DNA of 64,000 nt, taken from NCBI GenBank assembly GCA_900752195.1, contig CAADUJ010000020.1:62001-126000 (forward strand), in the 5' to 3' direction. The notes below the pieces were generated by a model. The model was not told where the DNA came from and did not search any database. It was given only the letters and a program-made list of their open reading frames with translations. Source of the stretch: an uncultured Negativicutes bacterium (GTDB lineage Bacteria; Bacillota; Negativicutes; Veillonellales; Megasphaeraceae). How positions within the stretch are numbered: the stretch's first letter is position 1; each line of letters starts with the position of its first letter. Shown piece after piece: positions 7,190 to 17,000 of this stretch. The translations under genes and the position numbers were made by a program.

Positions 7190-9202
7190 ATGAGACGTAT
7201 AAAAAAATGGCGGCGCGCAGTCGTAGGCATATGTATGAGCCTCCTCTGTTGTGCCGCTTCCATTTACGCACAAGCGGAATCATTTATGTCTGTCAGTGAA
7301 GTCCGTCCTGGCATGACAGGGTATGCCAAAACTGTGGCTCAAGGAACGGACATTGTTACATTTCCTGTGGAAATACTGGGCGTCATGAAAAACAGCGGCC
7401 CTTCTGGCGATTTGATCCTGGCTCGTTTTTCAGGGCCTCTTATTGAAGAAACAGGTGGCATCGCTCAGGGCATGAGCGGTAGTCCTGTTTACGTGGACGG
7501 GAAACTTTTAGGAGCCGTTGCCTATGGTTGGTCCTTTACGAATTCCAAGGTGGGGATGATTACGCCTATTGGCGATATGCTTAAACTGTGGAATGTGCCG
7601 GCCAAAGAGGAAATACGTCCTTTTAACGCTCGGGAATCATCACTTATTCCCGTACAGACGCCGCTTATGGCAAGTGGCTTTGACAATGCTTCTATGGAGT
7701 GGATGAAAGAAAAGCTCCCACAATATCAATTCCTGCCCGTTGATACGGCTACGGCTGTAACAGATAGTGTCGCTCAGCCCCTTCAGGCGGGAAGTTCTGT
7801 AGCAGCGGCTTTTGTTAATGGTGACATGAAGCTCGGTGCTATTGGTACTGTAACGTACGTTGATGGCGATCATATCGTAGCCTTTGGACATCCTTTCTTG
7901 AAGAAGGGGAGCATCAACTACTTTATGCACAACGCATATATTTTTACGATCGTCAATAATATGGCAAACTCCTTTAAGCTCGGTTCTATTGGTGCAGAAA
8001 TCGGCCGTATCGATCAGGACCGCGGCGCCGGTATTGCCGGTAATTCCCGACTGGCACCGGGAATCCCCGTGACGATTACCGTCCGCGATTCCGATACATC
8101 GGCGCAGAATGTAAAGCGCGTCAAAATCATTGAAGACGACGAATTGACACCTGTCTTATCGGCAACGACGGTATACAATACAGTGAATAAAACGATTGAC
8201 CGTAAAGGCGGCGGCACGGCATCCATTGAATATACCATCCGCTCTTCCAACGGACGGGATAAGGATATCAAACGCCATAATATGTATTATTCGACGGATA
8301 ACATAAATGAAAAGAGCATTGACGAGCTTTACAATGTACTCGATATCTTGAAGCACAACGAATTTATCGATTACCCTGTGCTGGATATTACAATGAACGT
8401 CGATATATCGCAGGCGCGGAAGTCCGCTAAAATCACAGAAGCTACAGCGGCACCTGTTGTCGTCAGCCCCGGTGATACGATATATTTTAAGGTTACGTTA
8501 CATCCGTATCGGGGCACGGACGAAGTGAAGACGATGACCTTTACAGTCCCGAAAGATCAGCCCTTAGGTGACATGGTTCTGGAAGTCCGCGGTGGCGGCG
8601 TCATTCCCTTGCCGTATCTCATTGAAAAGCAACGCTATAACCTGACTGATGAAATTATCGAGCGGTTGCGACAGTATAAGGATTTTGCTGATTTGAAAAA
8701 GGCTATTGAACAGGAAGATGCCAATAATGATTTGGTCATCGAAATACTGGAACAGAACGTCAGCATGGTCGACGACGGCAAAACGAAAGCAAAGAAGGTA
8801 AAAATTCAACAGTCTGAAGTAGAAGAAGTACCGAAAGACGTGGTACAGCCGAAAAAGTCAGGTCTTCACGAGGACACGAAGGAAGATGCGAAGTCATCCA
8901 TTTCGACGCCGTATATTGTCAAGGGCGATGGACAGATTACGATTAAGGTCGTATCTCCGGCAAAACGAGATCGATTCCTTGCATCTCATCACGTCTTACA
9001 GCCTGGAAAGGCGACGATGAGTGCAAAAGACGATGACGAAACGCCGTCGTCTGAGTCAAAGAAAGATACGGGCCATACCGACAAGGGAAATGATGAAAAA
9101 AAGTCGTCTGCCCATTCTGGTGATGCAGCAACCAGGGACGTTCAAATTATCGACTTGGCTTCACATTTGGAACAACCGAATATCCTTACCATGAAAAGGT
9201 AA
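7190..9202 (+). CDS. SpoIVB-type (S55) peptidase-domain protein, exported
   Basis: A 670-residue protein with a basic N-terminus and hydrophobic signal segment ending near YAQA. An S55-like domain follows: PGMTGYAKTV near the start of the mature protein, the catalytic-serine motif IAQGMSGSPVY near residue 100, and VAFGHPFLKKG with a conserved His near residue 230. This order (Ser motif before His motif) is that of the family common in diderm bacteria, not of SpoIVB itself. The last 150 residues are charged and low-complexity. The ATG at 7175 overlaps the previous stop, but only ATG 7190 has a ribosome-binding site (GAGAAGGA). The substrate is unknown, and regulation of an envelope process is inference from context. 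Confidence 0.75.
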   Translation: MRRIKKWRRAVVGICMSLLCCAASIYAQAESFMSVSEVRPGMTGYAKTVAQGTDIVTFPVEILGVMKNSGPSGDLILARFSGPLIEETGGIAQGMSGSPVYVDGKLLGAVAYGWSFTNSKVGMITPIGDMLKLWNVPAKEEIRPFNARESSLIPVQTPLMASGFDNASMEWMKEKLPQYQFLPVDTATAVTDSVAQPLQAGSSVAAAFVNGDMKLGAIGTVTYVDGDHIVAFGHPFLKKGSINYFMHNAYIFTIVNNMANSFKLGSIGAEIGRIDQDRGAGIAGNSRLAPGIPVTITVRDSDTSAQNVKRVKIIEDDELTPVLSATTVYNTVNKTIDRKGGGTASIEYTIRSSNGRDKDIKRHNMYYSTDNINEKSIDELYNVLDILKHNEFIDYPVLDITMNVDISQARKSAKITEATAAPVVVSPGDTIYFKVTLHPYRGTDEVKTMTFTVPKDQPLGDMVLEVRGGGVIPLPYLIEKQRYNLTDEIIERLRQYKDFADLKKAIEQEDANNDLVIEILEQNVSMVDDGKTKAKKVKIQQSEVEEVPKDVVQPKKSGLHEDTKEDAKSSISTPYIVKGDGQITIKVVSPAKRDRFLASHHVLQPGKATMSAKDDDETPSSESKKDTGHTDKGNDEKKSSAHSGDAATRDVQIIDLASHLEQPNILTMKR

Positions 9203-9240
9203 AAAAGATGATGCCAATGCGAAGGCATCGTCTTTTTTTT
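9203..9240 (+). terminator. Intrinsic terminator after the S55 gene
   Basis: AAGATGATGCC pairs with GGCATCGTCTT around a short loop and is followed by a run of T to 9240. Confidence 0.9.
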
Positions 9241-9247
9241 ACAAATA

Positions 9248-9263
9248 TTTGAACGCGTTCAAA
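9248..9263. promoter_or_regulatory. 16-bp perfect palindrome, candidate operator
   Basis: TTTGAACGCGTTCAAA is its own reverse complement. It ends one base before the -35 hexamer of the mlaE promoter, where a repressor or activator dimer would bind. It resembles a Gram-positive LexA box, but its GAAC/GTTC halves are 2 bases apart rather than 4. The regulator is unknown. Confidence 0.6.
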
Positions 9264-9264
9264 C

Positions 9265-9293
9265 TTGATATTTACACTATAACATGGTATTAT
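9265..9293 (+). promoter_or_regulatory. Promoter of the mla operon
   Basis: TTGATA at 9265-9270 and TATTAT at 9288-9293 with a 17-base spacer. About 120 bases of leader follow, including a TGGGCA/TGCCCA hairpin near 9350-9373. Confidence 0.75.
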
Positions 9294-9426
9294 CTTACTT
9301 GTAGAAAACTCAAAGGGCGTTTTAAGTTTTCTCACAGTTTTATCACAAATGGGCAGGTCCGTTTTACATGCCCAGGGAATAATGGTATAGTAACAGTACC
9401 GTTGCAATCATAGAGGAGGTCAGGAT

Positions 9427-10191
9427 TTGGAGAATATACTGGAAAAAGTCGGTGCCTTTACGCTCCATTGGTTTGAAAAGGTAGGCGTCTTAACGCTGCT
9501 TCTCATCCAGACAATCCGACAGATGCCTCGTATCCAACGCCGCCTTACCATTGCGCAGATGGCTCATCTCGGCGTCAATTCTCTACCCATTGTGAGCCTT
9601 ACCTTGCTCTTTGCCGGGATGGTCATGACTTTGCAAATCGTCGATATTCTACTCCGCTATGGGGCACAATCGACGTTAGGTGGTATCATGTCCGTTGCTA
9701 TGGGACGCGAATTAGGCCCTATCCTGACAGGTGTTGTCGTGGCAGGTCGTGTCGGCGCCGCTATGACGGCTGAGATCGGTACGATGAAGGTTACCGAACA
9801 GATTGATGCACTTCGGTGTATGGCCGTCAATCCCGTTGCGTATCTCGTCGTACCCCGGTTTGTAGCCTGCGTGATCATGGTGCCCCTTCTGGCTTTTTAT
9901 GGCTACATCATCGGTACAGGTGGAGGCTACGCCGTTGCCATTTTGAGTGCAGGACTGACCCATTTTACGTATATGAACTCCATCGAGCTCTTTACGACTG
10001 TATCCGATGTCGTCTATGGCCTTATTAAGGCCATGTTTTTTGGTGGCATCATTGCTCTCATCGCCTGCCACGAAGGAATGAATGCCAAGAGCGGTGCTGA
10101 AGGGGTAGGACAGGCGACGACGCGCTCTGTCGTGACGTCGATCATTTTCATTTTTATTTGTAATTATTTATTGTCTCTTATTTTGTATTAG
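9427..10191 (+). CDS. mlaE: ABC lipid transporter permease MlaE
   Basis: Inner-membrane permease of the Mla phospholipid transporter that connects to the outer membrane. The 254-residue product has five to six hydrophobic segments and the MlaE/YrbE core GRVGAAMTAEIGTMKVTEQIDAL, written here in two parts: GRVGAAMTAEIGTMK and VTEQIDAL. The start is TTG, 6 bases after AGGAGGT at 9414-9420. It heads mlaE-mlaF-mlaD. mlaB and mlaC are absent, which matches the minimal Mla system reported for the diderm Firmicute Veillonella. Confidence 0.92.
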   Translation: MENILEKVGAFTLHWFEKVGVLTLLLIQTIRQMPRIQRRLTIAQMAHLGVNSLPIVSLTLLFAGMVMTLQIVDILLRYGAQSTLGGIMSVAMGRELGPILTGVVVAGRVGAAMTAEIGTMKVTEQIDALRCMAVNPVAYLVVPRFVACVIMVPLLAFYGYIIGTGGGYAVAILSAGLTHFTYMNSIELFTTVSDVVYGLIKAMFFGGIIALIACHEGMNAKSGAEGVGQATTRSVVTSIIFIFICNYLLSLILY

Positions 10192-10201
10192 GAGTATACT
10201 T

Positions 10202-10951
10202 ATGATACGTCTCCAGGATGTTTCAGTGGCCTATGGGCCGCGCACAATCCTGAATCATGTCAATTTAACTATATATGACGGCGAAACATTGGGAATCCTC
10301 GGTGCCAGTGGATCCGGTAAAAGTACCATCTTACGCCTCATCATAGGACTCCAAAAACCGACAGACGGTCGGATTTTCATTGACGACGTAGATGTAACGG
10401 ATTTTAACGAAGATGAAATGGATACGGTTCGCCTCCACATGGGAATGGTATTCCAGTATTCCGCTCTCTTTGATTCCATGACTGTCGGTGAAAACGTTGC
10501 CTTTGGTCTTCGTCAGCATCGAAAGATGACGGAAGATGAAATCATGCGAATCGTTCGGGAAAAACTGAATCTCGTGGGCCTTCACGATGTGGAAGCCATG
10601 ATGCCAAACGATCTGTCAGGTGGCATGAAAAAGCGTGTCAGCCTGGCTCGGGCCATTGCCTTGGAACCCAAGATGATTTTGTACGATGAACCTACGGCAG
10701 GTCTTGATCCGTTGCGGAGCATGGATATTAATCGACTCATCGTCAATACACAGCGCCAGCTCCATACGACGTCCATCATTGTGACTCATGATATGGAATC
10801 GGCCTTTTATGTCGCAGACAGGCTGGCATATCTGGAAGATGGACAGTTCCGGCTCATTGCCGATAAGGATACATTTAGACAGACAGAAGATACACATATA
10901 CAGGAATTTATCCACGGCGGTATGTGGAAGAAAGGGGAGATGACTACATGA
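10202..10951 (+). CDS. mlaF: ABC lipid transporter ATPase MlaF
   Basis: Cytoplasmic ATPase subunit of the Mla transporter, 249 residues. Walker A is GASGSGKST, the signature is LSGGMKKRVSLARA, and Walker B is ILYDEPTAGLDP. It starts 10 bases after mlaE and its stop overlaps the mlaD start as ATGA, so the three genes are one translational unit. The MKKR form of the signature is typical of the MlaF/Ttg2A branch. Confidence 0.95.
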   Translation: MIRLQDVSVAYGPRTILNHVNLTIYDGETLGILGASGSGKSTILRLIIGLQKPTDGRIFIDDVDVTDFNEDEMDTVRLHMGMVFQYSALFDSMTVGENVAFGLRQHRKMTEDEIMRIVREKLNLVGLHDVEAMMPNDLSGGMKKRVSLARAIALEPKMILYDEPTAGLDPLRSMDINRLIVNTQRQLHTTSIIVTHDMESAFYVADRLAYLEDGQFRLIADKDTFRQTEDTHIQEFIHGGMWKKGEMTT

Positions 10952-12192
10952 AATGGACAGCAGAGGCTAAAGTAGGTCTCGTGACTATTTTAGGCGTATT
11001 GCTCTTTACGTATGTCGTCATTTCTCTCGCCCACGCCGAAATTTTTGGCAAGCCTGGCTATGAAATACACGCCATGTTCCGCGATGCTAACGGTCTGCAG
11101 AAAGGCAATTCTGTCCGTTTTGTCGGCGTTTCTGTAGGGAAGGTAAGCGGCGTCCATCCTTCTGCAGATGGCGTCGATGTGGTGATGAAAATTAACAAGG
11201 GAACGGAAATTCCCAAGGGCTCGAAAATCACGATTACAACAGACGGTTTGTTAGGTGAAAAGATCGTATCCATTACGCCTGGGCCTGATACGACGCAATT
11301 CGTGCATGAGGGAGAATATATCAACGGCAATACGGGCAATACTATGGATGATATGATGGATTCGACAGCCAAACTCGTTAAGAATGCCAATCAGATGATT
11401 TCCAATATTAACAATGTCATCGGGAATGCACAAACGCAGCAGGCCATGCGAGGGACCTTCTCCAATATTGAAGGGATTACAGGTCAGGTGAATGGGTTAA
11501 TGCAACAAAATGCAGGTAATATCCAGCAGATGACCTCCCATATGGCATCTGTCACCGCATCGTTAGATGAAGCAGCAGGACAACTGGCAGCCATGAACAG
11601 AGATGGAGCGATTTCTGATAATGTCCGGGCGACAGCGCAGAACATGCAACAAATTACGGCTAGTTTTGAACAAACGGCCAAAGCCATCGAAAAGTTGACG
11701 ACTGATGAGAAAAGCCAATCTGATATACAAACAACTTTACACAATACAGCAGAAATATCGAATAAACTCAATCGTATTCTGGGAGGTTCAGGTGATGTTC
11801 ATGTAGAAGGCGACGTAGGCGTCTTGACGAATGATAGTAAAAACAAAACGGGTGGCAACGTAAATTTTAAGGTGTACCGGAACAATACATTTGCCCTTTT
11901 GGGAGCAGAAGATATTGGTAACGGTACGGACTTGAATTTACAGTTAGGACGTCGCCATGGTTTTGCAGACTATCGATTAGGTATTATCCATGGTGAGTTA
12001 GGTGCTGGTGTTGATTTCTTTACACATAAGCCTTTTCAACTTTCTTTCGAAGGATATGATCCAGATGACTGGCGGTATCGCATTAAGACGCGTCTTCGCT
12101 TGACAGATAATGTATTTTTATATGGCCAGTTCACACGACCTATGAGTCGCGATGATGGTGGTAATTATTATGGTATTGACTACGTCTTTTAA
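10948..12192 (+). CDS. mlaD: MlaD with MCE domain, long linker and C-terminal barrel
   Basis: A 414-residue lipid-binding partner of MlaEF. It has an N-terminal membrane anchor (about residues 9-28), an MCE domain (about 35-115), and a long helical Asn/Gln/Ala-rich stretch (about 125-275). A C-terminal segment of alternating beta-strands ends in the terminal phenylalanine DYVF, a pattern of outer-membrane barrels. E. coli MlaD lacks the last two parts. In Veillonella parvula such a MlaD was shown to bridge both membranes, and the layout here agrees. The start is ATG 10948 (ATGA overlap, AGGGGAG upstream), not the ATG at 10924. Confidence 0.9.
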   Translation: MKWTAEAKVGLVTILGVLLFTYVVISLAHAEIFGKPGYEIHAMFRDANGLQKGNSVRFVGVSVGKVSGVHPSADGVDVVMKINKGTEIPKGSKITITTDGLLGEKIVSITPGPDTTQFVHEGEYINGNTGNTMDDMMDSTAKLVKNANQMISNINNVIGNAQTQQAMRGTFSNIEGITGQVNGLMQQNAGNIQQMTSHMASVTASLDEAAGQLAAMNRDGAISDNVRATAQNMQQITASFEQTAKAIEKLTTDEKSQSDIQTTLHNTAEISNKLNRILGGSGDVHVEGDVGVLTNDSKNKTGGNVNFKVYRNNTFALLGAEDIGNGTDLNLQLGRRHGFADYRLGIIHGELGAGVDFFTHKPFQLSFEGYDPDDWRYRIKTRLRLTDNVFLYGQFTRPMSRDDGGNYYGIDYVF

Positions 12193-12236
12193 AAGACTAG
12201 CTTGTATATAGCAATTACGTAATGGGGGGACCCGCA

Positions 12237-13892
12237 ATGAACAAGAACAAGTATAAAACGATGATAGCTGCCTTACTGCTTACGACGATAGGCAACATTC
12301 CAGCTTTAGCTGCAAGTCAGGATACGACGCCAGCTATTATTCCTGTAAATTTGAGTCAAGTCGTAAACGATGAAGGTGACGTGGCTTTTGTGACAAACGA
12401 AATCCGCCAGACTTCAGCGGATGCGAAGTCTCAAAAAAATAAAAAAAGTACTGTTACGACAAAACCTGTTGCATCTACTATCGTGTCGGCCGTAACGGAT
12501 CCTGCCGTTCCGGCAGAAGTGCGGGAAAGCCTGGCGACTACTATTACCGATGACATGCAGCGCAGCGCTGAAAAACATGCCAAAGAAGGAAAAATAGACC
12601 CCGTTATCGTGATTGGACAAGTGCCGGAAGATGCGACGGTCAATCTGGATCTTCCCAGAACGGTGCAGATGGCCCTCGACTACAACCGCAATATCAAAAT
12701 GACGAATTATGATTTGCAAAGTGCTGATTACGATATTACCGTTGCCAAGGCCGGAAAGATGCCTACTGTTACGTATGCCTGGGAAGGCGGTCGGTCGCGA
12801 TCCATCGGCAATACTGGCGCCGTTACGATTGGCAATGCGTTTTCTAATGCATTTAACGTATCCATTCCGCTTTATACAGGTGGCAAGGTAGAAAAACAAA
12901 TCGCTAATGCAAAGCTTGGGAAAAAAGATGCGCAGGAAGAAGTATTAGATGTTGAACAAGAAACAAAGCTTTCCGCCGTTGAAGGCTATTTTGCCCTCTT
13001 AGCATATAGAGAACTCCAAGACGTAGCGCATATGTCTGTTTCGAATTTGCAAGGCCATGTTGATAATGTAACGGCCCAGTTCAATGCAGGCACCGTTGCT
13101 AAACTGGATGTCCTCACGTCTAGTGTATCCCTGGCCGATGCCAAAACGACAGCCGTTACAGCTGATAACAACGTTGATGTGGCAGAAGCCAATTTAAATA
13201 ATATTCTCGGTCTCCCTTTACAGACAAAGCTTGAATTAGCAGATCATCGGCTTCCTTTTGATTCCTATGATATTACGCTCCAGCAGGCCCTTGACTATGC
13301 TATGAAGTATCGTCCTGACGTCTTACAGGCTGCCCTTGCCGTCCAGGAAGCTGAAAACAGCATCGGCATCGCTCAGGCTGGCAATCGTCCTACTGTGTCT
13401 GTCGGAGCTGGCAATGGTTGGAAAGATGATGATTTTCCTGGCACAAGCAATCGGAACTGGAGCATTTCTGGAGGCATTTCCTGGAGTCTGTGGGATGGCG
13501 GCAGTACTAATGCGAAGGTAAAGCAGGCGAAACTTGCTCTACTGAAAGCCCGGGAAAATGAACAAGCTGTACGTGAATCGGGACAACTTTCTGTCAAACA
13601 GGCGTACCTCAATTTGCGCAGTGCCTATCAGAAAGTCTTGTCTACGCAAGCCGCTATTGCTCAGGCAGAAGAAGCCTTTAAGATTGCCCGCGTCCGTTAT
13701 CAGGCTGGTGTCGGCATCAACCTGGATGTCCTCGATGCAGAATTGGATCTCGATCAAGCAAGGACGAATAATATCCAGGCTCTGTATGATTACAACGTAG
13801 GTATTGCGACACTGGAAAAAGAAATGGGCGTCGATGTCCGTTCTGGTGTAGTCCATCCGTCCCTGCCTTTACAGACAACAATAAAAGCATAG
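12237..13892 (+). CDS. tolC: TolC-family outer-membrane efflux protein
   Basis: Outer-membrane channel for efflux or type I secretion. The 551-residue precursor has a signal peptide ending at ALAA and an N-terminal region of about 110 residues that is Thr/Ala-rich and not typical of E. coli TolC. The two structural repeats follow: QMALDYNRNIKM near residue 145 and QALDYAMKYRPDV near 350, with YQAGVGINLDVLDAELDL in the second half. The start is ATG 12237 with GGGGGG upstream; ATG 12222 lies inside that site. No adaptor or pump gene is adjacent, apart from the small biotinyl-like protein 5 kb upstream. Confidence 0.93.
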   Translation: MNKNKYKTMIAALLLTTIGNIPALAASQDTTPAIIPVNLSQVVNDEGDVAFVTNEIRQTSADAKSQKNKKSTVTTKPVASTIVSAVTDPAVPAEVRESLATTITDDMQRSAEKHAKEGKIDPVIVIGQVPEDATVNLDLPRTVQMALDYNRNIKMTNYDLQSADYDITVAKAGKMPTVTYAWEGGRSRSIGNTGAVTIGNAFSNAFNVSIPLYTGGKVEKQIANAKLGKKDAQEEVLDVEQETKLSAVEGYFALLAYRELQDVAHMSVSNLQGHVDNVTAQFNAGTVAKLDVLTSSVSLADAKTTAVTADNNVDVAEANLNNILGLPLQTKLELADHRLPFDSYDITLQQALDYAMKYRPDVLQAALAVQEAENSIGIAQAGNRPTVSVGAGNGWKDDDFPGTSNRNWSISGGISWSLWDGGSTNAKVKQAKLALLKARENEQAVRESGQLSVKQAYLNLRSAYQKVLSTQAAIAQAEEAFKIARVRYQAGVGINLDVLDAELDLDQARTNNIQALYDYNVGIATLEKEMGVDVRSGVVHPSLPLQTTIKA

Positions 13893-13950
13893 GATTTGTC
13901 ACAGTTTTGTATCATTTTCAAAGAATACAAAGAGAATTCTTGCATATTGC

Positions 13951-13979
13951 TTGATTTTATATAATACCATAGGTACAAT
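13951..13979 (+). promoter_or_regulatory. Candidate promoter before tamB
   Basis: TTGATT at 13951-13956 and TACAAT at 13974-13979 with a 17-base spacer. A second possible -10 (TATAAT, 13960-13965) lies within it. A start near 13986 would fall inside the hairpin that follows. Confidence 0.5.
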
Positions 13980-13980
13980 G

Positions 13981-14018
13981 AAGAGAGAATACATGAAGAT
14001 GGTTCTCTCTTCTTTTTT
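13981..14018 (+). terminator. Terminator or attenuator between tolC and tamB
   Basis: AAGAGAGAA pairs perfectly with TTCTCTCTT across a 13-base loop, followed by CTTTTTT. It lies just before the tamB ribosome-binding site (GGAGG), so it ends the mla-tolC transcript or attenuates tamB. Confidence 0.7.
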
Positions 14019-14035
14019 GAAATGGAGGACAGCCG

Positions 14036-17000
14036 ATGAAGAGAAAATGGCTTGCCCTCAGTGCAGTAATTGTCTTCGTATTTGCCGCTTGTTTTTCTTT
14101 TTGGATGGAAAAACCGGCACTTATGCAAAAACTGTCTGGGACGGTAATAGAAGAGGCAAACAATAAATTAAATGGTACGCTGACCATGGGTCAGCTCAAT
14201 ATATCCTGGACGGGGAACATCGTCATACAAGACCCGGTTATACGGGATGCACAAGGGAGACTCGTCGTCTCCAGTTCCTCTATGGTCATAGCCATCAATC
14301 CGTTTAAAGTCATTTCCTCGGCGTTGGATGGACACGTTGCCGGCGCTATCGAAGAGGTGAATATGGAATCACCGGAGTTGCACATGTGGCAGAACGGGCA
14401 GGACAATACGTGGAATATAGAGACACTCATAAAGACTTCGTCATCATCGCAAGAAGCTGGTTTCAGGGCAAACATCAATCTCTACGATGGCACCGTTCGG
14501 GCGCGACTGGCTAATGGGACCGTCCTTGTCGGCAACGATGTAAACGGGCTGGTATCCTTTACGGAATATCCGTCTATAAAGGGAACTCTTTCTGCTACCA
14601 TTGATGACCATGATGTGACGGCAAAGGGAACCTATCGGTCTTCACGGGACTATGCCGTCACCGTACAAGGTGATCGTATAGAGGCGTCTTACGTTGCACC
14701 TTTTATCCCGGACGGGACAAATCTCACGATTGATGATGGCCATATTGATCATATCCGCGTAGACATCGGTCAGTCTCACAGGGGGCAGACACTCCGTGGC
14801 AAAGCTGATATCGAAGGCGGAGCAGGTACGGCGTATGGCATGAAGTTTGATAATCTTGCCGGTCATGTTTTTTTTGATCAGCACAGCGTCACGTACGACA
14901 CTCTTTCTGTCGACATTAATGGTCAGACAATCCATTCTTCCGGCGAAGTAACGCTCGATTCGGATACACCGGTCTTCACTCTTACCGTAGAGGGCCCTTA
15001 CATTGACGTAGGCGCTTTTTCCGATTCCCTCGGTGTACCTGTAACGGGTACGGCAGCCATAAAAGGGAAACTCTGGGGCACTGCTGACGACATGAATGGG
15101 ACTGTTACTATGGAAGCGCCGTGGCTTTCGTATGAGGGTCTTGCGATTCACGATGGCGCCTTAGAAGCGGCTCTTTCTCACGGTGTAGTGGAAGTGGAAC
15201 GACTCGATGTAGGCGTTGCCGGAGGTTCTCTTCGTGCTACCGGGTCCTATGATATTCATACGGGCAAGATGAAAGGCTCTTTTACAGCGGATGCGATTCA
15301 TGCCGAAGAGATTCCGCAAGTCCCCGTATCCATCGTGGGGACTGTATCGGGAACTGGTGATGTCCGTGGCGACGTACACGACATCAATAGCTTGCAAGGC
15401 AGAGGTACTTTTCATGTCGACGGTCTGTCTTATAATGGACTTACTTGTGATAGCGCCGATGTACAGGCAAGTTATAGCGATGGCATAGCGTATATCCATA
15501 GTCTTACAGCTTCTATTGGCGACGGATCTTTTTATGCGGCTGGTTCATATGATACGCAAAAAAGTGCCATGGATATCGCATTTTCGGCGACAAATCTACC
15601 CCTTTCACTGGCTTCTTCCTATATAGGTGTCCCCGTGGAGGGGGTCGTATCGGCAGCTGGCTACGTAACGGGGACAGGACCTGATATGGATGTCCAGTTC
15701 CATGGTTCCAATGGTTCAATTAAGGGGATGGCTTTTGATACGATTGATGGAGCTCTGCGTAAAGAAGGACCTGTTGTCACCATTAGCAATACTGTCTGGC
15801 GTTATGTAGATGGTACCCATGAAGGCTCTGGCACGATCAACATGGATACAGGAGCCTTGAACCTCACAGTCGCGACAAAACATATGCGTCTGGAACGTCT
15901 CCTCGATGGAGTAGGAAAGACAGATTTTCCCTTGACGGGGTGGGCCGACAATACACTGTATATTACGGGAACGATGGAAAACCCAAAAGCAAAGGGATCG
16001 TTCTATCTTCATGATGGTTCTGGCTATGGCTATCTGTATAAGACCATCCAAAGTGACTATGAATTCCACGGTGGCACGGTGTATTTTTACAATGGCTCTA
16101 TGTCTTCATATGATGCGGATATTATGTTTTCTGGTTCTGTAGGGGATACTCTAAATGTAGATATTGATGGTTCCCATATGGACATAGCGCGTATTTCGCC
16201 GAAAAAAGGGCCGCAACGTTCGGGCATCATGAATGTCCATGCTCATGTAGGCGGGACGCTCCAAAATCCTACGGCGTCTGGTACGCTCCGGGCACCATCA
16301 TTGCTCCTGAATGGAATGACATTTACTGATGTGAGCGGTGATGTCGGGTATTATGGCGGCATTCTGCGTCTTTCGGATTTCCACTTTTCTGTTAATGGCG
16401 GCACGTTTTCCATGAATGGTGGCTATAATCCGTCTAATAGATGGATCATGGCAAGAGCATCTATGAAATCGGGCGATGTCGGTTCATTCCTGAAACTGGC
16501 GGGACTGACGACAGCCAAAATGGAAGGTCGCATAGACGGTGATCTTTCCATCGATGGGACTGTCGAAAATCCCCGTGGCCGTCTGACAGGCCAGTTGACA
16601 CAGGCTACAATTGGTGATAAGCCTGTAGAACCGACGGACATTGATATTCAATATGAAGATAATACCATCGATATCCATAAGCTGGCATTACACGTCGATG
16701 ATGGCGTTATTGCCGCTCAAGGAACTTATGGGTTCCAAGGCGATGTGAAGATGCAGGTGGCAGCCCGCAATTTCTCTGCAAAGGTATTGCAAGATCTCAT
16801 TGGCCGTCAGGACCTGGATATCGATACCCGCATCGATGCTGTTGCAAATTTGAGCGGTCAGGGAAAACGGCCGAATGCCGATGTGTCGCTCCAGTTACAT
16901 GGCGGTACGATAAAAGGCATATCTTTCACAGATATGTATGCCTTACTAAACGTGTACGATGGCATGATTACCATTGATCAGGCCTATGTCGAACGGTCTC

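Noticed and set aside
9248..9263. LexA (SOS) box upstream of mlaE
   Set aside because: The Gram-positive box is CGAAC-N4-GTTCG; here GAAC and GTTC are separated by only 2 bases, so it is kept as an operator of unknown type.
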